DNA from: Irineochytrium annulatum
Taxonomy: Eukaryota > Chytridiomycota > Chytridiomycetes > Chytridiales > Chytridiaceae
Length of the DNA: 16,892 nt
Direction: 5' to 3'
Assembly: GCA_027600665.1 (NCBI GenBank)
Contig: JADGJL010000628.1
Coordinates: 1 to 16,892, forward strand
This document shows, in pieces, positions 1-9,322 of this stretch. The position numbers and the translations under genes are program-made. A model generated the notes under the pieces. That model was not told the origin of the DNA, did no database searches, and saw only the letters and a program-made list of their open reading frames with translations. Within the stretch, counting starts at the first letter, position 1; each line of letters starts with the position of its first letter.

Positions 1-1832
1 GCCCACCCCACTCTCGACTTCCCCCTCCGCCGCCGCCTTATGCGCCGTTTCAAACAGCCACGCCCAAACTCCTCTCGCCTCCTCTGCATTCCCCTCAAAC
101 CAACCCGCAGCCGTTGCACATGTCAGCACGTTGTTTAAGCACCCGAACGCGCGGAGCCGGACAAGACCCGCGGACCCGACGAACTGCGCCGCCACGGCCG
201 CGGCGGTTAGGATAGATGAGCACGTGAAGCCCGCAAGGGCCAAGATTTGCGGGAGGAGCGCATGCCGGAGGAGGAGGCCGAACCGAGTCGCGTTGAACGC
301 GTCCGAAGATCCCGCGTGACCCATCTCCGTGTCGCCGCCGCCAGTCACCTCGCCCGAGAGATCGGCCATGAAGGCCTCGTCGTCGTCCTCATCGTCCTCC
401 CCCTTCGCCGCTTCGGCATCACCATCGCCCTCCATTGCGTCTTCGCCCTCTGCCTCGTCATCCTCCATAGCGTCCTCGGGCACCCAGCCGGCGTCCTCGC
501 CGTCGACCGCGTCCTCAGAGTACATGTTGGTGAGGAGCTCGAGTGTGAGCTGGAGAGTGCCAAGGTTTGAGACGAGCGCATCGATCGTATTCTATCGAAA
601 TTTGTTCCAGTATTAATCTCCGTCGTGCCACGCCCAAGTATATTTTCATTTATTGAAACCAACCTCATCCTTCGACTTAAACGTGCCCGGCGCCCCGGGC
701 GACGACCTCGCGGCCGCCTCGGCCCTCACTAGCGCATCCTGCAGGTCATACCCCATCGCGGCGGCGATAGGCGGCAGGAGCAGCTTCGAGTACAGCTCAC
801 CGGCGGACACGTTTGACGGCGTTCCCTCCGACGCCGCGAACTCGACCAGTCGGAGGTTGTAAAGTACGCTGGCGGAGAGGATGCGGATGATCACGTGGTT
901 GTCCTCCCACGCGCTGAGGGCCGGGTCTTCGGAGGACGCGATGGATGCGAGGAGGCGCATGGCTTCCGGGTTCGAGGCGAAGAAGGGCGTGCATGCGTCA
1001 TTCTCCTCCGTTAGGATGTTAAGGAACTGGGCTACAAAAAAGGGGAGATTAGGAAGTCATCATTAAATCCGAACAAAAGGGAGTAACATACCTGCAGCCT
1101 CCACGAGCCTAAACGGCGCGCCATTCGCCGGGTTGACTATCGTGACCAACATGGCCAGCATCTTATCGCTCACGACGTCCGCCACGGCCTGTCCGCTCAC
1201 CTCCGCCATCGACCATAGCACCGTGATCAGCTGCTCCGTCAGATCCAATAACCCCGTCAACTTCTCACCCTCGGCCTGACTTGCCGGCGCCCTCCGTTCC
1301 CTCAACGCGTCCACGACACCCGTCACAAGGCTCATCTTCCCCAAACACGCCGCCACCGCGCCTCTCCGATGCATCTCCAGGCACACCTCGTCCCCCCCGA
1401 ACGCCGCCGTGTTTCTGAGCGCGCCTGCGATCTCGACGGCGGTGTCCGGCAAGGACTCAACGGAAAGGGCTGTGATCAAGGTCTCAATCACGCGGCCCTT
1501 GAGAAGCTCCAACCGAGTTGGGGGGTCCAGGACGTGGCTGGCAATCGCGGCGGCGGCGTGGGCGCGGTCTTCGGGTTTTGGGGAGTTGAGCTGCGCGCGA
1601 AGAGCCAACGAAGTCAGAGACAGCGCATTTCAGGGCATTCCGCGCGCTCCTGACTACTCCTCACCTTCTTGACGAGCGGCAGGATTTGATCGGCAGGCTG
1701 GAGGGCGGACCCGGAGGCAGCCGGGGATGGGATCGACGAGGCCGACGCCGACCCGGCGTCCGCGGCGGCCAGCACGGGGTTCGGCTTCCGGGCCTTCCGA
1801 GTAAATCGCTTCCGATTGTTATGCTTCCCCAT
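1..1832 (-). CDS. HEATR3/Syo1-like ribosomal protein import chaperone (symportin), 3' partial
   Basis: Exons 1832-1665, 1590-1092, 1031-664 and 591-<1; introns of 74, 60 and 72 nt (GTGAGG, GTATGT, GTTGGT donors). The exons join to exactly 542 in-frame codons and the frame is still open at the window edge, so the C-terminus is missing. The ATG at 1832 begins MGKHNNRKRFTRKARKPNPV, a basic N-terminus like that of the Syo1/HEATR3 family. ARM/HEAT-like helices follow, including EIAGALRNTAAFGGDEVCLE and LITVLWSMAEVSG, which match the family's N-terminal ARM block as I recall it. A long acidic loop at about residues 371-432 (Glu/Asp runs, ending near EAFMADLSGEV) is the loop known in this family to contact Rpl11. 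Family knowledge: Syo1/HEATR3 co-imports Rpl5 and Rpl11 with an importin and hands them to the 5S RNP. Identity is by recalled similarity, not a search. Confidence 0.85.
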
Positions 1833-1893
1833 CTCGGCCGAGTACTCCCACAAGGTCGAGGTTAATGAAGAAAACCGTTGCCACCGAGCATCG
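1833..1893. promoter_or_regulatory. 61-bp divergent intergenic region between two start codons
   Basis: Only 61 bp separate the ATG of the HEATR3/Syo1-like gene (minus strand) from the chosen ATG of the membrane protein (plus strand). The transcription starts and 5' UTRs of both genes must lie in or beyond this gap, so the transcripts may overlap or share a bidirectional promoter. No TATA-like box is evident. Confidence 0.45.
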
Positions 1894-2581
1894 ATGTCAA
1901 AGAATTCGATGTCAAAGGAGAAGTCTCCTCCACCTACCTCCACGAAGCAGCCTCCATCACCGACCGCCGCCCGGACCTCGACCCTTTGGACGGTCCTTCC
2001 CCTCCTAATCGCCGCCGCACTCGCCGCGCTCCTCGTCTTCGCGCGACCCCCGTTCGTGGCAGATCTCTCGCGCGGCAGCGTTATGATGGGTACTCAGCAG
2101 AACTCGCACGGTGGCGCCTTCGCCATCACGTCGGAGATGTCGACTTTGGGACAGACTCTGCAGTCCCTGAGGCAGAAGAAGGGCCACTTTGAAGGCGGGG
2201 AGGAGTTCATCAAAGGTATTATTAATTTGCCCCCGATGTTGTGCTCGAATGTTTATGCAATGCTTTGAAGACGTTGACGGCTTTAATGGCGAGAAGCATC
2301 GCACGATGAAGGAACTTCAGAAGCTGTTGGGTGTCCCCGGCACGCCCGCTCAAAACGTCATGCAGGTCATGGGCAAACCTGACGAGGTTACGCGCCAAGG
2401 CGCCGAGGGCTTTCCAGAGCTGATGCCTGGCCCGACGGTGCCTGCCGGTGCTGGCACTACCGACGCTGGCGATGGGCTGTACCTGATTTACTTTTGGAGG
2501 GGGAGGCATGACTACCTGTATTTCTTAACGGACGCGAGCGAGAAGGTTACCAAGTGCGACTGGTACATGGCCGGGGAATGA
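1894..2581 (+). CDS. Single-pass membrane protein with conserved uncharacterised C-terminal domain
   Basis: Exons 1894-2215 and 2271-2581, with a 55-nt intron (GTATTA donor, TTTGAAG acceptor, phase 1), give 210 aa. Without splicing the frame stops at 2268. The N-terminus is Ser/Pro/Lys-rich, followed by one hydrophobic helix at about residues 31-50 (LWTVLPLLIAAALAALLVFA). The C-terminal ~90 residues are compact: KELQKLLGVPGTPAQNVMQ, then MGKPDEV, then LYLIYFWRGRHDYLYFL, ending CDWYMAGE. The pattern of a helix with a G-K-P-D turn, then a WRG-HDYL-F strand pair and a terminal W-Y, recalls an unnamed eukaryotic family; its two-helix/beta-sheet layout is reminiscent of BamE/SmpA-like folds, which is only an inference. 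A signal anchor placing the domain outside the cytosol, or tail-in insertion, are both possible. The ATG at 1894 (or 1909) is preferred; an in-frame ATG at 1816 would overlap the opposite gene's coding start. Confidence 0.75.
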
Positions 2582-2675
2582 GCGGCTATTTTAACAGCAA
2601 CCGTTACTTGTTTGGGAATGTTGTGTAGCCGCTGTATATATTAAACGAAGTGAAAAGAAAAAGTTAGGTTAAAAA

Positions 2676-2681
2676 AATAAA
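2676..2681 (+). terminator. Candidate polyadenylation signal AATAAA
   Basis: AATAAA lies 95 nt past the stop codon of the membrane-protein gene in an A-rich stretch, a usual distance for 3' end formation. Confidence 0.45.
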
Positions 2682-2702
2682 AAGAAACTGTGTGCATGCA
2701 AT

Positions 2703-3466
2703 CTATTTTGATCTACCGGCATCCTCGAGTCCGCCGATGGGCAGGAACACCGTCTTCTCAACATCATGCGCCGCCTTCTTGACTGCTACGCACGAACTAA
2801 TTATTCCACATATCAAGGGCAGACTTGCCGTGACGTACCTGCTTGGATGGAAGCAGAACAAGCGTCGGCGCCGTCGGCGCGTCCGTCAGTTCCATCTCGA
2901 TCGTGAGGAGGGGTTGTTCGGCAGAGGGCTCTCGTAACCAATGCAGGATAAACTGCGACGCGCTAACAAGGCACCCTACAGCCGGCAGACAGCTCAGATA
3001 AGCCCATATCGTTTATCCACCGTCAACAGATGATCCCTGAAATACGGACAGATTTTAGGCGTCACCCCCGTTGGCGAAGTTGGCGTCCCTATACTCGGTG
3101 AGAAGGGATTGGGGATCGATTCGGCTGGAGCTGGTGACGCGCGCGCCGACGCCGGCCGCAATGGAGTGAGCAGGTGGGCGCGGACCGTCGTCGAAGCGGT
3201 GGCGGACGTCTGTCCGCGGAATATTACGATATGTCAGCCTAGCGCGTTTAACGCACCGCAAAAGGCATGAGTGGAGATAGCCGCGGCGGCAACGCGGTAC
3301 AGTCTGTGATTGCGTCGGCCGTCGGGTTGGGACGGCGGGAGTGAACGTCGATGTGGAGCCGGTTGCGGTAGCGCGCTGACGACGGCCGCGACGCCTGAGA
3401 ACAGCGGACGATGGGTTGGAGGAGCATTGGCGCGAGGAGGTCGGAAGCTGGCGGTGACCGCAGCAT
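2703..3466 (-). CDS. Tentative four-exon gene, product unknown
   Basis: A possible model is 3466-3257, 3209-3021, 2952-2839 and 2777-2703 (introns 47, 68 and 61 nt; donors GTGCGT, GTGGAT, GTACGT), giving 195 aa with all junctions phase 0. The best evidence is the 3' half, which reads like protein: CPYFRDHLLT, FILHWLREPSAEQPLLTIEM, DAPTAPTLVLLPSKQ, and a last exon VEKTVFLPIGGLEDAG ending at a TAG at 2703-2705. The N-terminal exon (MLRSPPASDLLAP, Arg/Ser/Pro-rich, few acids) could be a mitochondrial presequence, but it could also be non-coding. The last acceptor is ambiguous (AAG at 2778; the CAG ending at 2783 breaks the frame from the upstream exon). I recognise no family. It is convergent with the upstream plus-strand gene, with 121 bp between stops. 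Confidence 0.35.
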
Positions 3467-3779
3467 TACTGACGCAGGCCCTCAATTCTGCAGGTACGCG
3501 GCTGTCCACGGCCGTTATCTTGATAGCACGGAGCCATCCCCTTCACTACAACCACAACTCCAAACCATGCGACCGACTTCGACAACTATTTTAAGCTGAT
3601 TGTCTGTGGTCCTGGGGCTTGTTCTTATTGCTTGAATGTTAGTTGGAGAAATACGGCGGTTGTAATTCTGTAGTCAGCGTTTTGTCGAGATTACTTGAAC
3701 GTTTTGAGAAAAACGAAATAGTATGCTATGAGAAGGACGCGAGCCTACTTCGCGGTCTTCAGTTGGATGCGTTTTCGTA
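3467..3779. other. Intergenic stretch, no gene seen
   Basis: It lies between the stop of the ALC1-like gene and the tentative gene, both on the minus strand. It is more AT-rich than the flanking coding DNA and probably holds the 3' UTR of the ALC1-like gene. A plus-strand frame open across part of it and into the macro/BRCT exon is antisense to real coding sequence. Confidence 0.5.
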
Positions 3780-6700
3780 TTATGCTTTTTCTTCAACCCA
3801 CTCGACATTCTCGATCCTAATCTCTCCCGGAGAGTTGGCCTCATACCACTCGTTAACAGCCTCCTCGTCCGGGCCCACCACGATCACGGTTACGTCATCG
3901 TCAAACGTTGTGGCCACATTCCCACCTCCACCTTCGACGATTCGGTTCAGTCTCTTCAGGTCCTTCTTCGCAGCGCCAACGAATAAGACGACCTCTCCGC
4001 TAAATGGGCCGTGCCGTCCCGGTACCTTCATCTTTTCGTCCCCGTCCCCCTCCGCTTCGTCGGCAATCGTCATCGCGTCGTCGTCATCCTGGTTCGTCGA
4101 ATCAAGCCGTGGTCGCTTAAGGTCCCGCTCTACCACCGTCCCTTTCCCCTTCGATGCTGGCGGTTTGATGAGATGGCGTCGCTTGTAGTAGTATAGCGTC
4201 CTGTATTCCACAATCCAGTTACAACCGAGTTGCGCAAATTCGGCAAGACGTACGTATCTACACCACGAGCGGGCAGGCATTTTCGAATTATACGCTCCGT
4301 TTTGTACCAATCGAACCCGGGTGTCGATTGGCCAATTCGCGGAAGATGCACCGACGCTACGCTTTCCATTAGGAAATCGTCAAACAAACTCGTTACCTTT
4401 CAAAAACTTTGCGACCCTTGCGACCTTCTTTAGTCCCGCCTCCAACTCCGGAAACTTGAGGCCGCTCGGCGCTCCGGAGGTGGCCGACCGTTTCTGCGCG
4501 ACCACGATGGCGACCATAAGCTCGGCCTTTTCAGTGTTCGAGCCGTCGTCTGCCTCCGGCTCGACTTTGACGAGGTGGGCCGAGCCTAGGGCGAGGTCGT
4601 CGTTTTCTGAAGCGGAGGCATAGTACTGTTGCAGACTCGGCTCAAGGTCGTTAAGAGCAGCGAACACGCCACGATCGGGCCAAGAACCGGAGTCATCGAC
4701 AACACTGCAGATAGAAGCCAGATATTTAGAAGAAGTGTCTCCTCTAAAGACGCTCATAATTAAATGTTACTCACTGCACGATGATGCCAAGTTTCCCTTC
4801 CACTACCGGCGCTGACACGTCCCCCGTCCTCAGCGTCCACTTCCCGGAGTCGTCCTCGTCCTCGTCCAAGGAGATATAGCCGGCCTCTTCATCCTCATCC
4901 TCCTCCTTCTCCTCCAGCTGCTTGTCGTGATCTTCTTCCCCGATCGCCAGCGAGATGTACCCGACCTCCTTCCACCGCCGGTGCTTCTTCTCTTCTCGCT
5001 TTTTCCTCAACTCCTCGCGGCGGTGACGCGCCCGCTGCCGCTCTTCCTCTCGTCGGGCGAGCGCTGCCTCGTCTAGATTTCGAGTTTTCTGAAAGGCACG
5101 TTGTAAGTCTTCATACATCGATCGATCCAGCGGAAAAAGAAGGCACGAACCGAGATGAAGGCGGCACCCGTAACCACCTGTTCCCGCAACGACTCGACCT
5201 CCCGGCGAAGCTTGCCAAATGCCTTCTCATCCGCTTTATAGTCCTTTCCCTCGTACACGTACATATTATCCGCCTTCACTTCCTCGTCCTCCTCATCAAC
5301 ATCCATTGCAGCGCCGTCATCCACGCCGTCAATAAGCTTCGCAAGCGCCTCATCCGTTGGATAGACAGGCTCGTCGGCCTTCTCGTCGATGATGCGATCG
5401 AGGCCAAAGCGAAGGATGGAGATGATCTCCTCTGACTTCGCCGGAGGCTTTTCGAAACAAAAATTCGGCGCGGTCAGCCTTATAATCAAACCATTATACA
5501 GCAGGATGACCAAAAAAACTCACAGTAGAGGAGGTCGCGCCGGCGTGTCTGCTACCTCCGCTCATAACCTCTGCACCAAGGAGGAGCTTCGCCTTCGCAC
5601 GACGGTAGATGACTTCCTCAACTGACCCTTCCGTCAGCAGTCGAAAGATCCGGACTTTTTTCATCTGCCCGATCCGGTGCGCTCGCGCCTATAATTGTCG
5701 ATATGTCAGAATTCTAGCCCAGGACGACCCTCATAAAAAGTATATACCGCTGCCTGCTGATCCATCGTCGGGTTAAAATCTGAGTCCACAAAGATGACCG
5801 TATCCGCAGACGTCAGATTTAGCCCCACGCCACCAGCTCGCGTCGACAGCAGGAACACGAAAGCCCTCTCCTCGTCGGCGTCGTCGCCCCCGTTGAAGTT
5901 TCTCACTGCTAGAAACCGCTCCTCCCCACGTACTGATCCGTCGAGCCGCTCGTACGACCACCCTTTGTATGCGAGGTAGTCCTGCAGTATGTCGAGCATG
6001 AACGTCATTTGCGAAAACATCTGAAGCACTCGATTAATGTCGAGTGGCAAAGAGAGGAAGCCTACCAAAACACGATGCCCTCCCCGTTTAAGGTGCGTTA
6101 GCAATCGGTCAATTAACACCAGTTTGCCGGATGCTTCAATCAAGTGGGCGCCCGCTTCGAAGGGCTCCGGCTCGATGCCGTCTGACGTAATGTTTGGATT
6201 AAAAATTGGTTTTTTCAAGACGAAAATGGGATACTTACCGAACATGTACGGATGATTACAGCACTTTCGAAGTTGCATCAGAACTAAATTGATGAATTAA
6301 AGACATGTGGGATGGCTCGCAGTTTCTTAACTGTTCATCAAGCTCGTCTTCCGACTTAAGTCGAATGCCCCCAAATCTTTGGTAAGGATGGATTTATAGA
6401 GCTTCTTTTGCAGCGCGGTCAAAGCTAAAAGAAAGACGATAAGTTTACAGTAACCCGGCTTCAAAGAAGCAAAAATTATGCTCACGTGCGTACAAAATCG
6501 ACTCCTTCATCTCTGGCAAAACCAGCACGTCCTTCTTCTCCCGTCGCAACAAAAATCTGTCGAAAGAAGGCTATCAGCATAAAAAACGCCAGCTGACGCA
6601 CATACGGCCGGATGAGCTCTTGCAGCTCGTGCATCAGATCCTTCCTCTCGTCGGGTGTCGAGCCGGCGGGCTCAAACCATGTCGCTAAGCCACCATCACC

Positions 6701-7554
6701 TTCGTCAACAAACACCGTCCGGCAAGCGAATCGAAGAAGTGCGCCGAGCTCCTTCAGATTGTTTTGTATCGGCGTGCCCGTAAGAAGCAAGGTGTGGGGT
6801 ACTTTTAGGGCGAAGAGGGAAGTGTGAAGTGCGGACTTCGAGTTCTTAAGGCGATGCGCCTCCTGCCGGCCGCATATTAGCTCAAATCGACAAGGACATA
6901 CTACGAACGTCAACAATCAAGTACTTCCAACGAAGAGTCTTGATGAAGTCAGCGTCCTTGATTACTCGTTAACACAGAAAGAAGCGCGCGGCATGTCATG
7001 CATACACTGTACGCTGTCTCAAATGTCGTCAGAAACACATCCAGCTTGTCCTTGTTCCGCGCGATCTCCTCCGTCAGATCCTTCCTCAGCTGCGCCCTTT
7101 CGTCCTTGGTCCCAATGTACCCAAACACTGAGAGGGCAGGACCGGCGAATCTTTCGAACTCCTCGCTCCAATTCTTAAAAACCGACAGGGGGACGACGAC
7201 GAGCACTGCCCCGTGATGTTTCGAGAGCGACTTGAGGTGGATGAGGAACGTGATTGCCTGAAGAGTCTTGCCCAGACCCATCTCATCTGCCAGTATGCCT
7301 CCGAGACCGTGGGAATAAAGAGAGTTCATCCACTGGACGCCTTGTAGCTGGTAGTCCCTCAGCTTAACGCCCGCGACGAGTCCTGGTGGTTGAGCCCTCG
7401 GGCTGTCGAAGGGATCCCTTGGCGCTTTCGATCGCAGGCGCGCGGAGAAGGCAGCCCGTGAAGCATCGATCAATGCGGGGTTCTGGTCCGCCGAGTTGGC
7501 GTCGGCCCCTTGATCGTCGACATAATCATCGTCCTTTCGGCGGCCCTTCTTCAT
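3780..7554 (-). CDS. ALC1/CHD1L-like SNF2 chromatin remodeller with macro domain and C-terminal BRCT-like domain
   Basis: Fourteen exons: 7554-7006, 6956-6909, 6862-6606, 6556-6486, 6424-6332, 6283-6239, 6181-6066, 6020-5748, 5688-5524, 5447-5151, 5088-4775, 4704-4397, 4356-4254, 4200-3780. They join to 1020 codons (1019 aa); introns are 40-76 nt. SNF2 motifs: DEMGLGKT at 90-97, DEAH at 199-202 (split by an intron), [11 protein letters not shown] near 224-234, [25 protein letters not shown] at 450-462 and RAHRIGQ at 486-492. Then come an ALC1-type linker (MYVYEGKDY), a basic helix (about 648-678), an acidic stretch and a macro domain (about 722-890: [38 protein letters not shown]). Family: ALC1 slides nucleosomes after PAR binds its macro domain. 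The last ~75 residues ([35 protein letters not shown]) look like a BRCT domain, absent from human ALC1 (about 900 aa). The ATG at 7554 is the first ATG of this frame in the exon; an upstream exon joined at the CAG at 7596-7598 is possible. Confidence 0.9.
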
Positions 7555-7840
7555 CGGTATATATTTCCGGACGGCACGGTACGATACTGGCAAGCCTGCA
7601 TCGATGTAAACATGGCAGACCACGTCAGGCAGTCAAACATGAATGTCAGGCACTAGTAATTCGGGAGTTTGGTCAAAAATACATGTCGATGTTATCCTAC
7701 TTCTTTTTACCTCTCTAACCTTCAAGTCACACAAGGTTTCGGACGTCGTTGTCCATGTGGCATTTCTCCTGTGTCGACTGGGCGCTTGTGTTCCACGTCG
7801 CTCTGTCTCAGCAAGCCGGTCACAACCTTCGCCATCCGTC
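7555..7840. promoter_or_regulatory. Divergent promoter region between the ALC1-like and membrane-glycoprotein genes
   Basis: A 286-bp gap separates two head-to-head start codons. Its right part is T/C-rich on the plus strand. An in-frame plus-strand ATG at 7643 exists, but the extra 66 residues it would add look untranslated; the ATG at 7841 has a purine (G) at -3. On the minus strand, the ALC1-like frame stays open upstream to a CAG that could be a splice acceptor. Confidence 0.45.
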
Positions 7841-9322
7841 ATGCCTGCGTTGCCCGTCCTCACCGGCGACGTCGCCGTCGCGGACGCCCCCGCCGATCGC
7901 CTCTGGATCGTCCGTCTCTTCGGCCTGAACTTCCGCTGGACGCTGACGGAGCCCACCACCGTCAATGAGGAGTCATCGGGTCTCGCCGTGCACAAGGCAT
8001 CGCTCTGGCTCTGCCGGGTTGGCGCCCTCAACGTGTCGGTGCCCCTCGTCTACACAGACCTTCTCGAATACGACCCCGAGGAGGAGAAGGAGCGCGCTAG
8101 GGGTGCCCGCCGTGGCGTCTTCAAGAGGTATGTGATCGGGAACCTTTTCGCAGTCTTGCCGCAGTCATCCGCTGACCCCTCAATCCCTTCCCTCTGCTCC
8201 GCTCAACCCAATAGGTGGGTGTGGTACTGCGCATCCCTCATCGTGATCGCCCTCGGCATCGTCGCTGTCGTCCTTTCGGCCAACAAGATCCCTTCGGCCG
8301 GCTCCTATTCCATCTTTTGCGGCAGCACCACCTGCATAGAGGCCGTTCGCCACTCATGGTGGTGGACCGAAGTCGATATCTCGGAGAACTGGTGGAGCTC
8401 TTCTCGCGGCGCCCACGACGTCTTCTTGTTCGAGCACAAACCCGAGCGCGAGGTCCTCGAGCCCGTGAACATGAGCATCCCCGTGCGCTGGAGCCAAAAT
8501 TCCTTACCACACCTGAAATTCTACCTCAGTCAGGGGGACTCCATCAGCATCAGGGCCGACTTCGGTGACTCCGGCTCAATCAAGAACAGGAGCCTGATAG
8601 TCGTCAGCAATGGCGACAGGCGGCCGTACGACCAGCAGAACTTAACGCGCCTCGCGCTCGAGGACAAGGACTACAATATCACCGTGCCCAAGCCCAAGTG
8701 GGGGTGGGCAGATGATGAGCCCCAAGGGGTGTCGCTCCGCTTCTACGTTGACGAGAACCATGCGAATGGTAGCTGGCCGGGGATGGGAAGATGGCCGACC
8801 CCGGTGCCACTCAACTGGACGATTTCAATCACGTGTGTTTATCTGTCATTCGTCATATATCTTTCCCAACCCCGCTGATTCTTCCCTTATAATCAAATTC
8901 CCAGTGGCCATTCTTGGGAAATCGACTTCAGCAAAGGCTCGACTTGCCACCCGACAAGCCGCGCCTGCACCCTGAAGCACACCTCCGTCTTCCGCCCCTT
9001 CCACGGCTATGCAGTCTTCCAGGCGACGGACGACTACCGCCGTGACGGTAACTTTTACTCCGACGTCAACTTCAAGTTCAAGCCCAGGATCCTGGCCTAC
9101 ACGCTCCTGTACGGCACGCCCGCCTTGCTCATGCTCGTCAGCGTGATCGTCTTCTTGTTCGTGCTGATCACGAGGAGGACGCCGGTGCAGTGGTGGCGGG
9201 GCGAGGGTGTTGGCGTGAAGGAGGAAGGGAGCGCGGAGGAGGAGGAAGCGATGCTTGGTGGCGAGGAGAATGAGGATGGGCGCGAGGGGGAGGCGAGTCT
9301 CGGGGGGGAGGCCGGCCTTTAG
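7841..9322 (+). CDS. Two-pass membrane glycoprotein, family unknown
   Basis: Exons 7841-8127, 8215-8832 and 8905-9322 (introns 87 and 72 nt; donors GTATGT and GTGTGT; both phase 2) give 440 aa. The first intron is a multiple of three without a stop, so its retention would insert 29 residues. Membrane helices lie at about 97-119 (WYCASLIVIALGIVAVVLSA) and 367-389 (TLLYGTPALLMLVSVIVFLF). Between them sits a ~240-residue domain with six N-glycosylation sequons (NMS, NRS, NLT, NIT, NGS, NWT) and two close cysteine pairs (CGSTTC and CHPTSRAC), so this loop is most likely in the secretory lumen or outside the cell, with both ends cytosolic. The C-tail of about 50 residues is Glu/Gly-rich. The beta-rich look of the loop (PHLKFYLSQGDSISI, GVSLRFYVDE) is an impression only. 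I do not recognise the family. Confidence 0.8.

Noticed and set aside
329..616. Ser-rich plus-strand frame
   Set aside because: It is antisense to the acidic loop of the HEATR3/Syo1-like gene; Glu/Asp codons read backwards give runs of Ser.
345..668. Minus-strand frame of 107 codons
   Set aside because: It is a different frame of the HEATR3/Syo1 exon and crosses its supported intron; composition is Ser/Arg-rich as expected for an out-of-frame reading of acidic coding DNA.
5073..5150. Apparent frameshift between two ALC1-like coding blocks
   Set aside because: A 62-nt intron (5089-5150, GTTCGT donor, TTTCAG acceptor) joins the two frames exactly, so no frameshift or pseudogene is needed.
7643..7840. 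N-terminal extension of the glycoprotein from the ATG at 7643
   Set aside because: The extra 66 residues look untranslated, and the downstream ATG at 7841 has a better context (G at -3).
7633..8031. Minus-strand frame upstream of the ALC1-like gene, considered as its 5' exon
   Set aside because: It is antisense to the glycoprotein's first exon, has a stop before the ALC1-like exon and no donor that joins it in frame.
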